NCBI GenBank assembly: GCA_963580285.1
Contig: CAUZLF010000266.1
Location: forward strand, 248,001 to 312,000
Source: Lucinisca nassula
Taxonomy: Eukaryota; Mollusca; Bivalvia; Lucinida; Lucinidae
DNA length: 64,000 bases
Direction of reading: 5' to 3'
The notes under the pieces are model-generated. The model was not told where the DNA came from, did not search any database, and worked only from the letters and a program-made list of their open reading frames with translations. Below, piece by piece: positions 1-11,331 of this stretch. Numbering within the stretch: position 1 is the stretch's first letter; each line of letters starts with the position of its first letter. The translations under genes were made by a program, and so were the position numbers.

Positions 1-145
1 CACAGGAGTGTACAAGTATTTCTGGAACAGACTAGCTAGTTACAGCCAACACGGGGCTCATCAGCGACCCTTGAATATTTTCAAAATTCCAGAATGAAAT
101 CTATTATCCAAAAACCTGTTTGCTTTGGCTGGTCTGTCATAATAC
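1..145. other. Unassigned sequence at window start
   Basis: I see no coding potential or recognisable repeat. It is presumably intron 4 or later of the minus-strand gene. Confidence 0.4.
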
Positions 146-358
146 TTAACCCTTATCTTGCTGTTCACGACAACGCCTATCTTTGCAAACAGTGTAGATC
201 CAGATCAGATGGCTTCTGAAGAAGCCATCTGATCAGGATCTACACTGTTTGGCATTCAGTTTATGAATTTGTAGCAATAAATTACATCAAGTAATTTGAT
301 TGGTTGATAGACAGAAATGGGTGTGGCTTAGATGAATATTCAGCAAGTTAAGGGTTAA
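146..358 (+). mobile_element. MITE family A (A1), TTAA-flanked
   Basis: This is the reference copy: TTAA then CCCTTATCTTGCTG, ending CAGCAAGTTAAGGG then TTAA. The TTAA duplication and CCC start are those of piggyBac-type elements; that affiliation is inference. A 68-bp hairpin lies at 185-252 (GCAAACAGTGTAGATCCAGA ... reverse complement) with inner stem GGCTTC/GAAGCC. Confidence 0.85.
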
Positions 359-954
359 GATCATTATGGTAATCATAGGTGCTTCTGCTGAGTACCCACA
401 ACATATGTTTTCATGCAGAAATAAGAAAAATATAAGTAATTTTAAGATAAAAATAACCCCTTTTCTGGACTAGTTTCAAAGGACTTATTGTAGGTTTTGT
501 CCTGTACTGGCTCAAGTAAGTGGATATGCTTTGACAAAAGAAATTTAAAGGCATGCATGAAATAATAAGTTTCAGCGTGGACTCAAGGATTTTTTTTTTT
601 TTTTTTTGTGTTGTTTTACAGTCCTTTCAAGATGATTTCGGGTGGCCAAAAAATCGGGGTGAGTACCCAGAGAAAAACTCCCGGACTTTACGCTGCTGAA
701 CTTGGCATCTCTTATGTAAGTCTAGCACAGCTAGAAGCTCGAACCCACAGACCAGAGGTTAAGGGACCAGCACTCTTTACCACTAGGCCAAGGAAGCCCA
801 CATGGATTTCAACATGGAGAGTGGAATAACTTGTGATATTTTCCAACCTTTTTTTTTGAAAAGGAGACAATCTCTTTGCTTTCCAGTGAAATGATGCCCT
901 CTGGAACTGCCTCCTCTTTGACGAGGATCAAACCCTGACTTATTTATTCGGGCC
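359..954. other. Spacer with half of an E-type palindrome and a T-tract
   Basis: Positions 385-440 carry one arm of family E (GAGTACCCACAACATATGTT, then a TTTCATGCAGAAATAAG-like stretch). A poly-T run occupies 591-607. The short open frame at 608-829 resembles no protein I know. Part of 700-800 looks like a degraded tRNA-like SINE head (agaccagaggttaagggacc). Confidence 0.4.
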
Positions 955-1248
955 CCCACCCTTAGAGGCTAGGAAAATTTAGACTGGGCTGCATGGTGCT
1001 TCCATACTGAGCCGAAACCGACCGCACATGAGTACTGGTAAACCACTAAGTAGGTCTAAGCCTGCACCAGTCAGACCGTACATGCAAATAAACCCTATTG
1101 GATTGGTTTCATTTGGCAGCAGGGCTTGAGATGTCATTTCATCTTAATGTTGGGTAAAAGTCCCACAAAATTGGAAGCAACTTCTTCAAAATGACCTAAA
1201 TACAGTTGACGTGGATGTTAAACCTCAATTCAAACAAACAAAACTTGC
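955..1248 (+). mobile_element. SINE-like family S (S1)
   Basis: About 300 bp, read here as 5' GGGCTTGAAGAAATAGATGGG (degraded in this copy) to 3' GACGGGGACGTTAAACCTCA followed by a (CAAA)n tail. The tail and direct target duplications at other copies support retroposition. No convincing tRNA A/B boxes are visible, so its RNA ancestor is unknown. Confidence 0.8.
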
Positions 1249-1269
1249 CAGTGTTGTCAAAATCAACCA

Positions 1270-1463
1270 TTAACCCTTATCTTGCTGTTCACGACAACCC
1301 CTATCTTTGGAAACAGTGTAGATCCAGATCAGATGGCTTCGGATCTACACTGTTTGACATTAAGTTTATGAATTTGTAGCAATAAATTACATCATGTAAT
1401 TTGATTGGTTCATAGACAGAAATGGGTGTGGCTTAAATGAATATTCAGCAAGAGAAGGGTTAA
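1270..1463 (+). mobile_element. MITE family A (A2)
   Basis: TTAA-flanked, with the inner stem shortened by a deletion (GGCTTC then directly GGATC). Its right TTAA is also the left TTAA of the next element. Confidence 0.82.
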
Positions 1464-1728
1464 CCCATTTGGTACCTGAAACCCCAAAACATGTACCCTG
1501 GCAAACAGTGCAGGCCCAGATCAGACGCCGCGGGGAAAACAGTGCAGGCCCAGATCAGACGCAGAATGCGGTGTCTGATCGCGTCTGATCAGGGCCTCCA
1601 CTGTTTGCTAAAAGTTCAGTCATTTTCCATGTAAATTTTGAAGAAAATACAACCTGACAACCCTAAATTCTGAAATGGACTCCTGCTAATATAAGGAGGA
1701 AGATCCCATTTGGTACAAAAAAAGTTAA
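1460..1728 (+). mobile_element. MITE family B (B1), TTAA-flanked
   Basis: It starts TTAACCCATTTGGTACC and ends GGTACAAAAAAAGTTAA. The conserved tail contains TATAAGGAGGAAGAT. The left hairpin arm (AAACAGTGCAGGCCCAGATC) is duplicated in tandem at 1503-1560. Confidence 0.8.
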
Positions 1729-2084
1729 GTATGCCTCACAAAGATGAAGACGAGGTCTTATAGGAGCATGGAAAGGCTCAATTTTTATTGGTATCAACTT
1801 GGGTGAGTTTCAAACTTTTTAGTATATTCAATGAATAAAATAAAATCTGCCCATAAAACTTACACAAAACATATCTGCCCTGTAATTTTGTGTTTTCATC
1901 CCATATCCCCATCAATAAAATTAGTTTCACCAGCAAAAAAAAGGCTAATTACATGATTATATGGTCCATTTTATTCAAAAGTGCCCCTTGTACCAGATCT
2001 TATCTTAAAGTGGTATGGGGTGTGAGTTTTATTTGTTGAAAAGCTGGTCCACATGATTAACTACAGTGGAATTTGAATTCCACA
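1729..2084. other. Unassigned AT-rich sequence
   Basis: I see no reading frame or repeat signature. Confidence 0.35.
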
Positions 2085-2221
2085 CGGGCCTGCCCATCGG
2101 GGCTTGAAGAAATAGATGGGCTGCATGATGCTTCCACGCAGAGCTGAAACTGACCTCACACGAGTACAGGTAAACTGCTTAGAGGATCTAAGCCCCTACA
2201 TGCAAAGCTGTGTGAGCCGGA
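2085..2221 (+). mobile_element. SINE S (S2), 3'-truncated
   Basis: The 5' half only, through GTGTGAGCCGGACAGT, followed directly by MITE N1. Confidence 0.75.
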
Positions 2222-2234
2222 CAGTATTTTTTCG

Positions 2235-2389
2235 CAGCAGACGACATTTTGAAATATTTTTCTTATTTTCCCAGAAAACAGGATTTGACATCTCATGCAA
2301 ATTGTCTCCAATGGAGACAATTTGCATGAGATGTCAAGTACTTTTTTCTGAGAAAAATAAAAAAAATATCGATGATTTGTCGTCTGCTA
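2235..2389. mobile_element. MITE family N (N1)
   Basis: Inverted ends CAGCAGACGACA and TGTCGTCTGCT, with a long internal palindrome around ATTGTCTCCAATGGAGACAAT. It interrupts or terminates S2. Confidence 0.72.
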
Positions 2390-2823
2390 AATTTGCCTAG
2401 AGAGTGGAAAAGGTTAAGCGGAGCCTTAAGCTGACGGAGAGAGACGGTAAAATTGGACGTGGAGAAAATCAATCACGTTTTATGTACAATGACACTCTCA
2501 CTAATCTTCTTTTCATCAACCAGCGATTCCAGGAGGATAATTTGTGCAAATAATTATATGACAAGGGATAGAGAAAATAAACCTTTTAGTTCTCTTTGTT
2601 CACAGTGAACAAGCCCGACTTTAAGGAGATCAAACTGACAGCTATGGGTGGGAAAATACACAGAAAAGATAAATAATATTTAAGCCCGTGGCATTTAAAA
2701 GGTACATGTACCTTGAGCTGCAGCTGACACATTTGACGCCCAGGTCTAAGCTGCCTAGGCAGGGCTTGACTGTAAACATATTACTTACTGTACCGTTAAA
2801 TATTGTCACACCCTTAAGTTGGC

Positions 2824-3061
2824 TTAACCCAGTGTATAATAGTGGGCTCTTCCACTGCTATATGTTGGACAAGACCATTTGTCATATAAGGGGTGTCAGG
2901 CCTATTTTTTCGTTTTTATTCTATTTTTGACGGAAAATTCTGTTGGCAGATAGTGCATGTCCTAATCAGAGACCACATAGGCCGCGTTCTGCGGAGTCTG
3001 ATCTGGGTCTGCACTGTTTGCCAAGGAACCCCTTTAGGGGTTTCCCGCCTCAATGGGTTAA
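2824..3061 (-). mobile_element. MITE family C (C1), TTAA-flanked
   Basis: TTAACCCAGTGTATAATAGTGG to AATGGGTTAA, with both TTAAs present. It contains the usual hairpin with one partly degraded arm. The short open frames here are palindrome artefacts. Confidence 0.8.
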
Positions 3062-3246
3062 GGTATTAGTTATGCTGAAAGTTCAATATTTAAGTGTTCA
3101 ATATACTTTATATCAGGAAAGTCCCAAAACTAGTTCAGGCCCACACACAACAGAATGTGGCCTCATGGAAGAATTAACTTCTGAAATTGACTCCTGCTTT
3201 ACATATATTAGGTGGAAGTTTCCATTTAGCATAAAATTGGTTAAAA

Positions 3247-3541
3247 TAACCTGTGAGGCCCCCGCCCATCGGGGCTTGAAGAAATTATTGGGCTGCATGA
3301 GCTGAAACCGACCTACATACGAGTACTGGTAAACCGCTTAGAGGATCTAAGCCTGCCCAGACAAAGCGGTGGGAGTTGGACCGTCCACGCTTATAAACCC
3401 TAATGGTGTCATTGGGCGACAGGGCTTGAGATGTCATTTCATCTCAATGTGGGGTAAAAGTCCCACAAAATTGGAAGCAATGTCTCCAAAATGACCTATA
3501 CAGTGTTGACAGGGACCTTAAACCTCAATTCAAACAAACAT
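3247..3541 (+). mobile_element. SINE S (S3)
   Basis: Full length with a small internal deletion after GGGCTGCATGA, and a (CAAA)n tail. Confidence 0.82.
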
Positions 3542-3630
3542 TTAACAAATAACTTGTTGAAAATGGCAAACAGCATATACCCCTGGTATTTCTGTCCCAA
3601 TATTTAGATAAATTACAGCAAACATGTATA

Positions 3631-3863
3631 TTAACCCATTTAGTACCGGAAACCCCTAAAGGGGTACCTTGGCAAACAGTGCAGTCCCAGATCAGACGCC
3701 GCAGGACGCGGCATCTGATCAGGACCTCCACTGTTTGCTAAAAGTTTAGCCATTTTCCAAATCAATTTTGAAGAAAACAAAACCTGACACCTAAATTTCT
3801 GAATGGACTCCTGCTATATACATGTATAAGGAGGAAGATTCCATTTGGTACAAAAAGGGTTAA
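3631..3863 (+). mobile_element. MITE family B (B2)
   Basis: Clean TTAA at both ends, hairpin with GACGCCGC/GCGGCATC inner stem, and tail CCATTTGGTACAAAAAGGG. Confidence 0.85.
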
Positions 3864-4620
3864 ATTGTAAGAAAACTGCCTATGACAGTCTGCATAAATG
3901 AGCAGGTTGACTTCAGCTTGTATCTTCATGTACCGTACATCCTGGTGGCCTTGTGCCCTACTTTGTGGAGAGGTAGTTGATTACAACATGCAGGCTATTT
4001 AGAGCTTGACCTTCAACCCACACTGGACAATTGTGGTAGATTAAATAGTCCCAATTCAGGTGTCAAGTGGGTCACTCCGGTCTTTTCAAAAATCCAAAGT
4101 CCATTCATAAGCTGACCAGGCTTGGCTCAGTGGTCAATTATTTCCTTTAACAATATCTGAATGGCATTCTGAATAAAATCCTTTTGATGACTTTTTGCAA
4201 TAAAGAAAAGTGAAAAATTACCTCTCTAAAAAGTGTTTTTCAAGTAAATTACACACATTATGGTAAAGTATGAAAGAAATTTTCTGAAGAATTTGGTCCA
4301 CAGAAAGTAGAGAATTAACCCATCCTTTCTGACTGTTTTGAAGTGATTGAAATATGATTAAAGGAGCACATGTTAGGGCAAGCCTGCATATGCCGGGCTT
4401 TTCTGACAGTTGAAAGGCAATGGGCTCAAGTGCTGTTTTTGTGTAAGCTATTTATAGCAACAGATAAATGGGGTCAAATTTTGAAAGAGAGAAAACACTG
4501 GGAGTTTGGCCATCACAATCCTATATTTATACCTTAAGGTATCTGATTGAATATGGCAAACTGGCAGATTCTTTACTACAAATGTAGCTGTCAGCAGATC
4601 TGAGAGAACAGTTCGCTGTA
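3864..4620. other. Unassigned intron-like sequence
   Basis: I see no exon, repeat hallmark or conserved frame. The composition is ordinary, so this may be unique sequence. Confidence 0.35.
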
Positions 4621-4626
4621 CAAAGA

Positions 4627-4907
4627 TAGCCCCTGCCCATCTGGGCTTAGAGAAACAGATTGGGCTGCATAGTGCTTCCGCCAGAGCTGAAACCGACAAA
4701 ACTTGAATACTGGTAAACCGCTTAGGACAAAGCCTGCCCTGGAAAAGAGATGTGAGTTGGACTGCTCCTTAAAATCTAGTGGTTTCTATGGGTGGTAGGG
4801 CTTAAGCTGTCATTTCATCTCAATGTAGCTACAAAATTGGAGGCAACATCTCCAACATGACCTAAATAGTGTTGATGGGGACTTAAAAACTCAACTCAAA
4901 CAAACAA
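4627..4907 (+). mobile_element. SINE S (S4), diverged
   Basis: Recognisable from CATCTGGGCTTAGAGAAACAG to a CAAACAAACA tail. More diverged than most copies, so probably old. Confidence 0.75.
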
Positions 4908-4969
4908 CACCTAAAGCATCACCATAAATTGATAGAGCAGACCACAGTAATTATTTCTTAATCATTTTT

Positions 4970-5060
4970 CAGACAAAAGAGGATTGACATTACATGTGAA
5001 TCATCTGCCAAGCAAGCAAATGATTCACATGTAATGTCAAGCCTTTTTTGTCTGAAAACT
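4970..5060. mobile_element. MITE N-related palindrome
   Basis: Near-perfect palindrome centred on GCCAAGCAAGC, with arms of about 45 bp (TTTTCAGACAAAAGAGG ... TTTTTTGTCTGAAAA). It resembles the inner part of N1. Confidence 0.6.
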
Positions 5061-5131
5061 AAAAACATATTTGAAAATGATCTTTGCTAATATCATAGCC
5101 TCCGATAAGAAGGGGGGGTATCCACTTATTA

Positions 5132-5248
5132 GTTTTCTTATTTCTGGATGAAAACATATGTTGTGGGTACTCATTAGTAGCGCCTCGCCTCACAGAGGCG
5201 ATTCTAATGAATACCAACAACATATGTTTTCGTCCAGAAATAATAAAA
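5132..5248. mobile_element. MITE family E palindrome
   Basis: Near-complete palindrome: TTCTTATTTCTGGATGAAAA ... arms carrying ACATATGTTGTGGGTACTC, centred on GCGCCTCGCC. Many copies of this family are almost pure hairpins. Confidence 0.75.
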
Positions 5249-5434
5249 ATATCAGTACTGTTCTGAAGAAAAAGACGCTTTATCTGGAGCTATGTAATAT
5301 TTGATTGGCAGTTACTGGTTTAAAGTATACTTTATTATCTTTCCCTTCCATCTTCTGCTTATTAGTTTTAATACGCTTTTCTACCTGTATAATACAGCTT
5401 ACATCATATTCAATCAAGAACAATAACCACACCC

Positions 5435-5658
5435 TTAACCCTTTTTGTACCAAATGGAAACTTCCTCCTTACACCAGAAGTCCATTTCAAACTTAAGGAG
5501 TGCCAGGTTGTGTTTTCTTCAAAATTTATTTGAAAAATGGCTGAACTTTTTGCAAACAGTGTAGGTCCTGATCAGACACCACATTCTACTGCATCTGATC
5601 TGGGCCTACATGGTTTGCCAATTACCCATTTTGGGGTTTCTGGTACAAAAAGGGGTAA
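5435..5658 (-). mobile_element. MITE family B, inverted (B3)
   Basis: It starts TTAACCCTTTTTGTACC and ends GGTACAAAAAGGGG; the right TTAA is eroded. The hairpin core is present. Confidence 0.75.
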
Positions 5659-5714
5659 TAGAAATGAATACTTCTTCAGGGGAGGATAACTTTTTCAATG
5701 ATATTCTGCCTCAA

Positions 5715-5914
5715 TTAACCCTCATCACTTTGCCACACCCATTTTTGATTTTCAGCCAATCAGATAACATGATATAAATGAGTTTGTTCAAATTCACAAA
5801 CTGATTGACAAACAGTGTAGATCCTGATCAGATTGCTTCTGAAGAAGCAATCTGATCTGGATCTACACTGTTTGCAAAGATAGGGGTTGTCATGAACAGC
5901 TAGATAAGGCTTAA
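5715..5914 (-). mobile_element. MITE family A, inverted (A3)
   Basis: TTAACCCTCATC to GATAAGGCTTAA, with an intact 68-bp hairpin around GATTGCTTCTGAAGAAGCAATC. Confidence 0.8.
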
Positions 5915-5923
5915 AACATAAAT

Positions 5924-6060
5924 GTATGTGTGTGTGTTTTACATCCCACCAACAACTGTGGTCATATGGAGAAGGAACCTCAATTTAAAGACACATCCGA
6001 AAGTTTGGAGAAGCCCAGATTCAAACCCCAAGACCCCTTGTTTGTGAACCACTACACGTG
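5924..6060 (-). mobile_element. SINE V (V1), tRNA-related
   Basis: TTTTACATCCCACCAACAAC, then GTCATATGGAGAAGGAACCT, ending in a reverse-oriented tRNA-like part with CAAACCCCAAGACCCC and ACCACTACACG. Same family as the copies near 22.1, 27.9, 39.8 and 47.5-48.4 kb. Confidence 0.7.
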
Positions 6061-6463
6061 ATAAAACTTACAACTGCAAAGGTACTTTTTCCCCCCTTGA
6101 CCTGACTTCAGGCAGGCGGTTTGAAGATAAAATCAGATCTGCGGTTGCTTTTAAAGAAGTTTCCAGCACTCCAAAGTAACTTTGTGATAAAAGTCAAACC
6201 ATAATGAAAAAAATTTCTTATCCAGGGGCAAGCCCGACAAAGGAAACTCATTAAAACAAGATGAAAAGTTTTGTTATGTGTTAGTTTACAAAAAAGACCC
6301 CCCTTTCCTTTCCACTTGTCAAAGGACGACTTTCTTTTATATACACACTTCTAAGGATGATATTTCAGTTGATCATAAAATTTATGTTTGGTTTGAGTGA
6401 TGTTCATTTCATGTTGTTGAATTACTTTCTTTGCATACTTTTATCAAGTATCCTTCTTATACC

Positions 6464-6710
6464 GTCAACCCATTTTGTACTGAATGGAATCTTCCAGGCG
6501 TCCTTTCAAAATTTAGGGGTGTCAGGTTACCATAAGGGACAGACATGCCTGAGCAAACAGTGCAGACCCAGATCAGACTGCTCCTGAAGGAGCAGTCTGA
6601 TCAGGGTCTACACCGTTTGCCATTCTGTCTGCAAGTTTTGGACTCATTACAAGATTATGAAACAAATATGTTAAAAGGGGGAGTTCCAAATCTGCCCACG
6701 CTCAGATTTT
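6464..6710 (+). mobile_element. Composite: B fragment followed by MITE family D (D1)
   Basis: A piece of B (CAACCCATTTTGTACTGAATGG, to about 6535) abuts D: GGGACAGACATGCCTGAGCAAA, hairpin 6553-6620 with inner stem ACTGCTCC/GGAGCAGT, then CATTCTGTCTGC and a tail. D termini are not resolved. Confidence 0.65.
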
Positions 6711-8783
6711 CTTGAAACTTCAATTGTTGTTTACTTGAGGACTATCAACTATATTTATAACTTTGTTTCATTTGATAAATTACTATAGGTCTCAAGAGAG
6801 CTCCCTGGGGTAGTCCCCTGTAGAGGTCATACGCACCTGTGAACTTTTCAGTCTTAAATCAATAGGTATGATTATTTTCAAATTTTGTTGCTTTGATTGG
6901 CAACAGAACTCTATAAGGATTAATCTAATACAAAAAAATGTAAATATGTCTATGTCTTTTAATTTTTCTGATTAATTTATTTTCAAAATTTCTTCTACTT
7001 TTCATGAAAATTTATAAACAATGATATTTTCATCATAAGTGTTAGATGTGTTACTGATCTTGTCACCCCAAGATATTGCATATAAAATAGGCCACATATC
7101 TCCTCTATATAGCAAACGAATTTCAGAAAAGTCAGAAACCGGTAACATTGTTTTTGATTGCTAGATATGGGTTCAGGTCTATTTTTGTGCTAAAATCAGT
7201 TGCAATATAAGGGGACAAGATTTCCTTCAAGTGGATTTTTATTGTGTTTTGCATGATCGTTGGTGCCACGTTTTCATACAAAGCTTAGCATAGGCATTTA
7301 TGTAATAAAAACTCCCCCCCCTCCCCACACCACCCGGCACCCCCCCCCCCCCCAACACGCACACACACAAAAAGATACTGTTTACAGTCAGGCGTTTTAG
7401 TTTGACTTTTCAAAAGTAAATGAGAACATACATTAGCAAAGTATACCAGTTCAATCCAAACATTTGAAAGAGAAAAAATAAAATGCATTCATGCACTGTT
7501 CATGATGAATGTTAGTTTTGACAGTTTTGCAAAATTGATAATCATGAAAAAGTTACATTATGGCAGAATAGGAATATAAGGAATAGGAATATACAAGGTG
7601 GATCTTTTTACCCTGATTTATTTGGTCTTTCTGTATATTTTTAAACCCCGCAATAAAAAGACACTTTATGTCAGTAATTCGCAATGACCTATTGAATCTG
7701 CTTAATTGCTTAATAAATTACTTGCATAGTCCTATTTTTTCTTTAATTATGTTTGCTGTTGTCATTCTCTTCTTTAAAATAAAACAGCAGCCAATAAATT
7801 GCTAACTGTGAAGGGGCAGACTGATTTTTCCATTTGTTCTAATGATTGATCGGTCCATGTGTTGGTGCTTTTTACTTACTTGGTAAAAGAGACTCACACT
7901 CCGCTCCCCCACTAAAGGTTTTGTGAGATCATGAAAACTATTTTCTGTATTGTTTCTAGGTTCATTATAACATCTGCAAAAGTGTAAGCTACAGTGTCTT
8001 AGTCTTCAAAATAAATGCAGAGCTAGTCACACTGTAACTTCTTGTAAAATTGGCATTTGGTATACACATCCCTAAATGAAATAGATGGAAGGCAAGTTGC
8101 TGTAACTAATGCATTTGATAGCTGATATTATATTTAGATGTTGTAATATCATTCACATTTTTAGTCATCTGTATGCAGTATTTGTCATCTGTGTTGAGTT
8201 CTCTAGCTATGTATTCATCTGTGTTTGCAAATGGCGTAAATCAGCTGTTAGTTGTACTATTAGCATATTTCTGAACCAAAATCTGCAGTTGGCTTTATAT
8301 TTTTCCATAATACTGATAGCAAATATACCGTTTCCTCTTTTCTTCATCTGAAATTGTTCGGAAGCTGAACTGATTGGTCTTCTCTAAAATACTAATTCAT
8401 GTTACTCAAAAAATAACTGGTTGCTTTCTGGATCATATCTAAGAATATAAATAGATCATATTTAAGCATATAACTTTCTGACACTGATTTGCACAGCAGG
8501 CGACATTTGTTTGTGCTTTAGTCCAGATTTTGCTGGGGTGGGGGGTGGGCATTGTTAGAGTGACGAAAGAGTCAACACAATTGTGTTTCCATTTTGTCTA
8601 CAGTAATCTGAGTATACAGTGAACCAAAAGATCAGAAAATATTGTCCTTGGTATTATGACATACCTGGCTCAACCATAAATAAACATCATTACTCTTGGC
8701 CATTCAAGCAAGCTGTGCCATTCAGGTATGACAATCAGACTTTTCAAACTTTTTAAGTAGACTGCATCAGTTCAAAGAGTCAA
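6711..8783. other. Long stretch with no recognised gene
   Basis: AT-rich sequence with a C-rich/G-rich low-complexity tract at 7314-7352. The open frames here lack any protein-family resemblance and are not flanked by convincing splice sites. Confidence 0.35.
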
Positions 8784-9125
8784 GTGATAGATACATCCAT
8801 TTTACTTGCCATTTCAACAATCTTTGTCACAATAAGCTTCAGCAGGCTTAATATTGGACTTAAATCTCTTCTGCAACAAGGTCTATCGGAACCCGAATTT
8901 TATGGTGACTTAGTATATAAATTCAGAAAAATATATAACCGCAATGACTTCAGCACCCAATTTCGTAAAATCATTCTTCGATATAAAAAGATTGGGTACA
9001 ACATGGATATTATACGACAGACTGCATGCATGGTAGTTAACCCAATCACGGTTGGCAACTTTGCTTCCCTCTTTAATTGCACGCCGGTGGGTCAGGCCTC
9101 AGATTCTATGACGGCTCCAACGTAA
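8784..9125 (+). pseudogene. Repeat-borne ORF remnant, likely retroelement-associated
   Basis: The open frame codes a coherent peptide with LLQQGLSEPEFYGDLVYKFR, RYKKIGYNMD, RQTACMVVNP and FASLFNCTPVGQASDSMT. I recall near-identical peptides as highly repeated predicted proteins in molluscan and cnidarian genomes, often beside reverse transcriptases; that link is memory, not a search. The frame has no evident upstream exon or catalytic domain here. The following 9126-9660 (GTCGAGTCCTCACC, GCCCCCCAGTGGAAATCTTC) looks like the element's 3' non-coding part, and a piece of it (TTCCATT...TTTGGTGTCT) recurs at 27220-27270. Confidence 0.5.
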
Positions 9126-9700
9126 AGGCTTATTGAAAATTAGAGAGATAATGTTGGTTGGTGCCTGATGCTCTGTCTCTGGTCGGGCTCATCGGAGTCT
9201 AACTGTTGGTTTTCTTTTGCTCCAGCATTTCAGTGGTTTCTTGCTGTCGAGTCCTCACCGTTGTCTCACCTCTGTGGTTCTTTGATTTTTGTGTTCACGG
9301 AGATGTTGCACTGATGAGTTAGGAGGCCTTCATGCGAACTGAACAAATTATTTGTCTAAATCGCGACGGAAGTAAGGGCGAGGATTGTGGCCACGTAAAA
9401 TCGATTTAAGCCCCCCAGTGGAAATCTTCCACTGACCGTTCCAAGGCGGCTCTTCTGTTGCGATTTATTTATGTTGTTGTTTGTTACTTACTGTGTGTAT
9501 CACTTGTGTCTTTTGGTTTTGGATGGCCATATGGCCATTTTGTGGGAAAGTAACTGTCCTTATGGCCTTCCTTTGTTTAGGTTTCCATTATGGTCTGGTC
9601 GCTTAATGTTTGTATTTCTTTCCCTTTGGTGTCTTTTATGGGTGGAGTAAGTTAATTGTATCAATTCCTGATCTTTGTTTTACTTCTCTTTTAGGATTAC
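9126..9700 (+). mobile_element. Probable 3' tail of the same retroelement
   Basis: GC-richer than its surroundings and not coding. The last 80 bases (TTTCCATTATGGTCTGGTCG ... TTTGGTGTCTTTTATGGG) reappear, diverged, at 27217-27290, showing that it is repetitive. Confidence 0.45.
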
Positions 9701-10640
9701 ATTAAATCCAAAAAACTCCTGTTAAGAAATGAAAAATATATATTCAATAAAATCCGAATGAATTGTTAATGAGCGCTCAAAATAAATGTGTTTTTGGTGT
9801 TCCCCAGAGTACCGTAACTGATGCAAATGTTGATTAAATGAGCTCATACTACACAATCAAGGTTTAAACATACATATATTCATGTGTATATTTATATTGG
9901 TGAGCAATTTCTCGATTGAAAATGTTATACCATATCTACAAATGGTTTGAAAAAAATTAAAAAATCTGACTATTACTATTCAATGTTCAAATGCAGTATG
10001 TTACCGGTCTCAGATTTTCAAGAAAGTTTGATAAAATGTTCTTCATATACATGGGCAATTTTCATATTAAAATGATGGGGTGACAAGAACTGCAACAATG
10101 TGAAATCAAAAGTCAAACATACTCCAAAAGATTTTATGGTTGTGAAATCTGGGGTCTGCTCCATATGAAATTGATCATGGTCTATGGAACTTCAACTGAA
10201 CAATAGCAAATGTGATACAAAAATAATCACAAATGACTACAAAGATGCCTGAGAACAAAATAACTCCAAAACATAAGAAGCTGTTATGTATATATACACT
10301 TGTTTGAGGGTACCCCTATTTTCGGAAGTGGAAATAAACAAAACATTGTAGATTTATAATGAAAACAGATATGAGAGTGAAATAGCTAAGTAATCAACAA
10401 TCATTTACCAGACATTAATTATGCACAATGTCATGGAAATCTGTGCGTGGGCAGAACCCTATGGAAATTTACTATAGGCTGGAACTCCCCCTTTTAGTAG
10501 AATTACAGTAAGTTCTAAGTCCTTATTTTTAGGATTTTTTACAGTAAGTTATTGATAGAAATTCACTGATTGAATTTACAAATTACTACAAACTGTGAAT
10601 GATCTGAGCTTCTGATCTATTTGGTGGATTCCTTGTATAA
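9701..10640. other. Unassigned AT-rich sequence
   Basis: I see no gene or element boundary. Confidence 0.35.
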
Positions 10641-10794
10641 TTAACCCATTGCATGCAGGGTGGGGGGGACCCCTAAAGGGGTACCTTGGCAAACAGTGCA
10701 GGCCCAGATCAGACGCCATAGCATGCGGCGTCTGATCAGGGCCTGCACTATTTGCTACGAGAACTTTCTGTCAAAAATGCATGCAATGGTTTAA
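10641..10794 (+). mobile_element. Short MITE family C variant (C2)
   Basis: Compact copy: TTAACCCATTGCATGCAGG ... AATGCATGCAATGGTTTAA, with hairpin 10688-10755. The ends form perfect CATTGCATGC inverted repeats. Confidence 0.8.
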
Positions 10795-11004
10795 ATGTAT
10801 AAAGTAGTGAAGCAAATAAAAAATAATTTGTGCCATTCATTCAACAAACTGTTCAGAAATTCAACTTCGTAATTGTGGCAGTTGGATTTTCCCCTTCAGT
10901 TTTGCACTTAAATTACTTGAAATCTGATTCACAGCCCACAGAGTGTTAAACCAGCTTCTCAAAAAATCTCAGCATAAAGCTGCAGCTTTACTAAACCCAT
11001 CCTA

Positions 11005-11331
11005 CAAAGCAGAGGTCTGCCAGCCTCTATAGATCATTCGAATGCGTGTCTCACTGGTGATCATGAGGAAGCGGGTTCAATACCTGCCTGGGTCGGCAGC
11101 ATTCTTTAAATTCAGGCAGAATGATCATGAAATCTTTTCAAAGGTCATTATCTCCCTTCTGCTGCTTCAAGAAGGGCAGTTGTCAGTTTCTGGTGCAATG
11201 TACTGGTTAACCGCTTACGTATAAGCCTGCCCAGTAAAAGTGTGGATAGGTAAACTGACCAGCTCAAAAATGCAAAAATGGCCTAAATAGTATTGACTGG
11301 GCCATTAAACTCAAATTCCCCCCCCCCCCCC
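11005..11331 (+). mobile_element. SINE T (T1), tRNA-derived
   Basis: Degenerate tRNA-like head with B-box GGGTTCAATACCTGCC (11072-11087), then the family body TCATGAAATCTTTTC ... GAAGGGCAGTTGTCAGTTTC and tail GGGCCATTAAACTCAAATTCC. Better-preserved copies are T2 (31312) and T3 (36697). Confidence 0.75.

Noticed and set aside
7314..7352. C-rich tract as a regulatory or quadruplex element
   Set aside because: Simple low-complexity sequence near a CACACA run; no further support.
8900..9082. Minus-strand 60-codon frame
   Set aside because: Antisense of the repeat-borne ORF at 8784-9125, which has the better peptide.
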